The notes beneath the pieces are model-generated. The model was given only the letters and a program-made list of their open reading frames with translations. It ran no database searches and was not told the origin of the DNA. Both the position numbers and the translations under genes were made by a program. Source: Sulfurovum sp. (GTDB taxonomy: Bacteria > Campylobacterota > Campylobacteria > Campylobacterales > Sulfurovaceae). From it: a stretch of 8,601 nucleotides of DNA. Of this stretch, positions 6,387-8,601 are shown piece after piece. The DNA lies in assembly GCA_022729615.1 (NCBI GenBank), contig DZAQ01000053.1, positions 1-8,601 on the forward strand, written 5' to 3'. How positions within the stretch are numbered: the stretch's first letter is position 1; each line of letters starts with the position of its first letter.

Positions 6387-6895
6387 GCTGTTGTATCCTT
6401 TGTGTTGTTTGCTACAAATCTCCCGATTTTTCTCTCTTTTGCGATCTTGTCATAAGGGGCGATGATCCCATGCATCGCGATATAGATACCACTCTCTTGA
6501 AGCAGCTGTATATATCCAAAAGCAGATGCAAAATTGGCAACGGCTTCAACCGGATCGATCGAGTAGGGGGTCATCGCCCCGGTAAGCAGAACCCTCTTTT
6601 CCATTTCGGCATCTGCGAGATAGGCGGCGGTGGTATCCATCGTATCTGTGCCGTGAATCACGATAATATCCTCATAATCCGAGAGGTTAATAGTACCCAA
6701 AAGCAATACTCTATCGCCGCTCGTGAACTCTAGGCTGTCTTTGCCGATAATAGAGAGAATCTCAAATTCTGTCTGCCACTTTTGAGAGATATCCAACAGT
6801 GCTTGTGAGCCGCTATCGACCTCTAAAAATCCTTCGATAGGATTGTATTGTTTGTTGAATGTCCCGCCGGTATCGATGATAAGTATCTTTTTCAT
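6383..6895 (-). CDS. Single-domain asparaginase-like protein (N-terminal domain only)
   Basis: The 170-residue protein matches only the N-terminal domain of type I/II L-asparaginases, which are normally about 330 residues with a C-terminal domain that completes the dimer active site. The active-site layout is kept: IIDTGGTFN with T12 (the E. coli AnsB nucleophile position), Y17 in the flexible-loop region, S54 in KDSLEF, T83-D84 in HGTDTMDTTA, TGAMTP (105-110), and K153 or K150 as candidate for the catalytic lysine. The protein ends naturally in NTKDTTA, and pdxJ begins at once, so no missing second half lies downstream. It is the first gene of a three-gene unit with pdxJ and pdxA. The substrate is unknown; an amidase role, a regulatory role, or an asparaginase active as another oligomer are all possible. 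The start is fixed by the conserved MKKILIIDTGGT, although no good Shine-Dalgarno precedes it. Confidence 0.8.
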   Translation of the reverse strand: MKKILIIDTGGTFNKQYNPIEGFLEVDSGSQALLDISQKWQTEFEILSIIGKDSLEFTSGDRVLLLGTINLSDYEDIIVIHGTDTMDTTAAYLADAEMEKRVLLTGAMTPYSIDPVEAVANFASAFGYIQLLQESGIYIAMHGIIAPYDKIAKERKIGRFVANNTKDTTA

Positions 6896-6915
6896 AATCT
6901 AAATTCTATCGTAAT

Positions 6916-6924
6916 TATGATAAT
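6916..6924 (+). promoter_or_regulatory. Candidate -10 region for fabI
   Basis: TATGAT (6916-6921) and the overlapping GATAAT (6919-6924) each match five of six bases of the -10 consensus. They lie in the 58-bp gap between divergent genes, with 29-32 bp to the fabI ATG, giving a leader of roughly 20-25 bases. No -35 box is evident. Confidence 0.4.
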
Positions 6925-6925
6925 A
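6920..6925 (-). promoter_or_regulatory. Candidate -10 box for the asparaginase-pdxJ-pdxA operon
   Basis: Read on the minus strand, TATTAT at 6925-6920 matches five of six consensus bases and leaves 24 bp to the operon's first ATG. It overlaps the proposed fabI -10 region on the other strand. TAGAAT at 6908-6903 (minus strand) is a second match but is too close to the ATG to give a normal leader. Confidence 0.35.
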
Positions 6926-6942
6926 TTTTGCTACATTTTATT

Positions 6943-6947
6943 GGGGG
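6943..6947 (+). promoter_or_regulatory. GGGGG ribosome binding site that decides the fabI start
   Basis: The G run at 6943-6947 lies 6 bases before the ATG at 6954. The TTG at 6948 abuts it and the ATG at 6960 is 12 bases away, so 6954 is the best-spaced start. It also yields MIMKGKKG, the N-terminus I recall for Campylobacter FabI. Confidence 0.6.
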
Positions 6948-6953
6948 TTGTAT

Positions 6954-7781
6954 ATGATCATGAAGGGCAAAAAAGGCGTCATTTTGGGGATCGCCAACAA
7001 AAAATCTATTGCGTACGGTATCGCGAAGGCGTGTCAAGAGCAGGGTGCGCAGATGGCGATCACATTTCTCAATGATCGCTTTGAGCAGAAGCTGGCACCG
7101 ATCGCCGAAGAGCTTGAGTGTGGGACGAGACTCTATCCTTGTGATGTGAGCAGACCTGAAGAGATCGTCGCACTGGGGGAGGCGCTTGAGAGGGATATGG
7201 GGCAGATCGATTTTATCGTGCACTCTATCGCTTTTGCGCCCAAAGAGGGGTTGAGCGGACGGTTTGTGGATATTCCAAAAGATGCTTTTGGCGTAGCGAT
7301 GGATATTTCTGTCTATTCGCTTATCGAGGTTGTTCGGGAGCTCAAACCGATTCTCTCCTCTTCTTCTTCGGTGTTGACACTCTCCTACTATGGGGGCGTC
7401 AAACATATCCCAAATTATAATCTCATGGGGGTAGCCAAGGCAGCTCTGGAGATGACGGTCAAGTATCTGGCTGAAGATCTCGGCAAAGACGGGATTCGGG
7501 TCAATGCCATCTCTGCCGGTCCCATCAAGACACTTGCCGCGGCTGGTATCGGTGACTTCTCCTTCCTGCTCAAATGGAACGCTGCCCATGCGCCGCTGAG
7601 GGAGAATGTAACGATCGAACAGGTCGGCAACTCGGGAATGTATCTTCTCTCTGATCTTAGTTCGGGTGTTACAGGCGAGATCCATTATGTTGATAGCGGC
7701 TACAATATCATGGGTATGCCGGCGGTGCTCTTCGATGAGGATGGCAAATCGCATATCGCTTGGAATGGTGAATTAAAATAA
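6954..7781 (+). CDS. fabI: Enoyl-[acyl-carrier-protein] reductase, NADH-dependent (FabI)
   Basis: FabI performs the last reduction of each fatty-acid elongation cycle, converting trans-2-enoyl-ACP to acyl-ACP, and is the target of triclosan. The 275-residue product is a short-chain dehydrogenase of FabI type. Motifs are the divergent cofactor loop GIANKKSIAYGIA (12-24), CDVS (63-66), HSIAFAP (90-96), LSYYG (143-147), the catalytic pair Y155 and K162 spaced Tyr-X6-Lys in YNLMGVAK, and SAGPIKTLAA (187-196). Y145 aligns with E. coli Tyr146. The C-terminal VDSGYNIMGM is also typical. All catalytic residues are intact. It is divergent from the asparaginase-pdxJ-pdxA operon and lies 44 bp upstream of a methyltransferase gene, with no terminator hairpin between stop and next start, so the two are probably cotranscribed. 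Confidence 0.97.
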   Translation: MIMKGKKGVILGIANKKSIAYGIAKACQEQGAQMAITFLNDRFEQKLAPIAEELECGTRLYPCDVSRPEEIVALGEALERDMGQIDFIVHSIAFAPKEGLSGRFVDIPKDAFGVAMDISVYSLIEVVRELKPILSSSSSVLTLSYYGGVKHIPNYNLMGVAKAALEMTVKYLAEDLGKDGIRVNAISAGPIKTLAAAGIGDFSFLLKWNAAHAPLRENVTIEQVGNSGMYLLSDLSSGVTGEIHYVDSGYNIMGMPAVLFDEDGKSHIAWNGELK

Positions 7782-7825
7782 AAACTTCATCTTCTGCGCC
7801 CATATCCGAGGACTCAGCTGAATAT

Positions 7826-8560
7826 TTGGCAAAAAAGAGTTTTTTTGAAAAACTCTTGACTATTTACGGTCGCAATGCGGTTTCAGAGGCTTTGGAGGAT
7901 GAGAGTCTCATGCTCCACAAGCTCCATCTCTCAATATCCAATCGTCCATCACTCCAAATCGATGATATGGTAAAAATGGCAACCGCCAGGGGAGTTCCGA
8001 TAGCCTATCATGACAAAAACAGACTCTCTCGAATATCAAAAAATGCCAAGCAAGATCAGGGGGTCGCACTTGATATCATTTTGAGCGAGACGGAGTATGC
8101 GCCGGAGTTTTTTCACAAGAAGGAGAGTTTTCGTATCATAGCGCTCGATGGGATACACAATCCGCAAAATCTCGGGATGATCATCCGATCATGCGCGGCG
8201 GGGAATATCGATGCCATTATTTTACCGATCAAAAAAAGCGCCAAGATCTCCCCTCTCGCGATCAAAGCGAGTGCGGGAACGCTCTTTAGACTCCCTATCA
8301 TCAAAACGGACAATCTCTTAGAGACACTGAAAGAGTTTCAAAAAAATAGCGCCAAAGTTTATACACTCTCTTCGAGCGCCGCCCAAGACTACAAAGAGAT
8401 GAGCTACGCTCCAAAATCGATTTTTGTACTGGGTAATGAGTCAGAAGGGGTGAGCAAAGAGATTGCGGATATGAGCAATGAAGCTTTATCGATACCGATG
8501 CGCCGAGGGGTAGAATCGCTCAATGTCGCGGTTACGGCTTCACTGTTGGCGTTTATGTAA
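7826..8560 (+). CDS. TrmH/RlmB-family SPOUT RNA 2'-O-ribose methyltransferase
   Basis: This SAM-dependent enzyme is predicted to methylate a ribose 2'-OH in 23S rRNA (RlmB-like, G2251 in E. coli numbering) or in tRNA. The 244 residues comprise an N-terminal substrate-binding domain starting at IYGRNAVSEAL (13-23) and a knotted SPOUT domain. The three SPOUT motifs are present: NPQNLGMIIRS with N115 and R121 (112-122), FVLGNESEG (200-208), and IPMRRGVESLNVAV with S231-L232-N233 (223-236). RlmB fits best because of the N-terminal domain, but TrmH group enzymes cannot be separated by eye. The start is uncertain. TTG at 7826 is the only ATG/GTG/TTG after the in-frame stop at 7769 that precedes the domain with room to spare, and GAGG (7808-7811) is 14 bases away. 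TTG at 7856 would give MTIYGRNAV but has no ribosome site. A perfect inverted repeat covers codons 4-11. Confidence 0.88.
   Translation: MAKKSFFEKLLTIYGRNAVSEALEDESLMLHKLHLSISNRPSLQIDDMVKMATARGVPIAYHDKNRLSRISKNAKQDQGVALDIILSETEYAPEFFHKKESFRIIALDGIHNPQNLGMIIRSCAAGNIDAIILPIKKSAKISPLAIKASAGTLFRLPIIKTDNLLETLKEFQKNSAKVYTLSSSAAQDYKEMSYAPKSIFVLGNESEGVSKEIADMSNEALSIPMRRGVESLNVAVTASLLAFM
7835..7857. repeat. Perfect 10-bp inverted repeat at the 5' end of the methyltransferase gene
   Basis: AAGAGTTTTT (7835-7844) and AAAAACTCTT (7848-7857) are exact reverse complements separated by TTG. The stem is AT-rich with only three G:C pairs and is followed by GACTATTTACGG rather than a T run, so a Rho-independent terminator for fabI is unlikely. 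It lies between or across the two candidate TTG starts and could influence initiation. Confidence 0.6.
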
Positions 8561-8561
8561 G

Positions 8562-8600
8562 TTAAAAAGTTGTCTGTACCCTCATTTTGTATGCGTTCCA
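8562..8600 (-). CDS. C-terminal end of a convergent gene, possibly an outer-membrane beta-barrel protein (truncated by window edge)
   Basis: On the minus strand one frame reads WNAYKMRVQTTF and then TAA (8564-8562). A terminal Phe with hydrophobic or aromatic residues at -5 (Val), -7 (Met) and -9 (Tyr), alternating with polar ones, is the BAM-recognised C-terminal strand signature of outer-membrane beta-barrels such as porins and TonB-dependent receptors. The stop is 1 bp from the methyltransferase stop, fitting the compact tail-to-tail arrangement seen at 4670-4672. With 12 residues visible, the call rests on that pattern and could be chance; the other minus-strand frame that stays open here is the mirror of the methyltransferase gene. 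Confidence 0.4.
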   Translation of the reverse strand, partial: WNAYKMRVQTTF

Positions 8601-8601
8601 T

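Noticed and set aside
6915..7754. A 279-codon open frame antisense to fabI
   Set aside because: FabI on the plus strand has every catalytic residue. The antisense product shows no family motif and has the His/Arg-rich look of a shadow frame.
1..8601. CRISPR array, defence island, prophage, tRNA or rRNA genes
   Set aside because: No regularly spaced repeats, no phage or nuclease proteins and no cloverleaf or rRNA-like stretches were seen on either strand; nearly all of the DNA is covered by housekeeping genes.

Overview
The window looks like core chromosome of a Campylobacterota (epsilonproteobacterial) bacterium, probably a free-living Sulfurimonas/Sulfuricurvum/Sulfurovum-type relative. Three things suggest this. 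The PdxA, PdxJ and FabI proteins have recognisably epsilonproteobacterial sequences. A Cys/His-rich SlyD-like tail lies a little upstream of fabD, echoing the slyD-fabD order I recall from Campylobacter jejuni. The genes are tightly packed and read from both strands. Genus assignment is inference; no rRNA or tRNA is present to anchor it.

Layout, left to right. Positions 1-51 hold the last codons of a gene ending in a Cys/His/Gly-rich tail (probably slyD). Positions 52-260 are a noncoding stretch with two dispersed-repeat-like palindromic segments. A rightward block follows: a KefB/C-like cation/proton antiporter with a NAD-binding RCK domain (261-1862), fabD (1918-2859) and a half-size ABC exporter with fused membrane and ATPase domains (2900-4669). 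A leftward operon converges on it with only 3 bp between stop codons: a single-domain asparaginase-like protein (6895-6383), pdxJ (6386-5604) and pdxA (5599-4673). A 58-bp divergent promoter region separates that operon from a second rightward block: fabI (6954-7781) and a TrmH/RlmB-type SPOUT RNA methyltransferase (7826-8560). The final bases read, on the minus strand, as the C-terminus of another convergent gene. Its end pattern is that of an outer-membrane beta-barrel protein.

Functionally the window is housekeeping. FabD and FabI are two steps of type II fatty acid synthesis, in separate transcription units. PdxA and PdxJ act consecutively in the DXP-dependent synthesis of pyridoxal phosphate. 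The methyltransferase modifies rRNA or tRNA. The antiporter and ABC exporter are the most accessory-looking genes.

I see no convincing undescribed multi-gene system. The items most worth a second look are the single-domain asparaginase coupled to the vitamin B6 operon, the repeat-bearing junction where the antiporter separates slyD from fabD, the perfect 10-bp inverted repeat at the start of the methyltransferase gene, and the inferred outer-membrane protein tail at the right edge.
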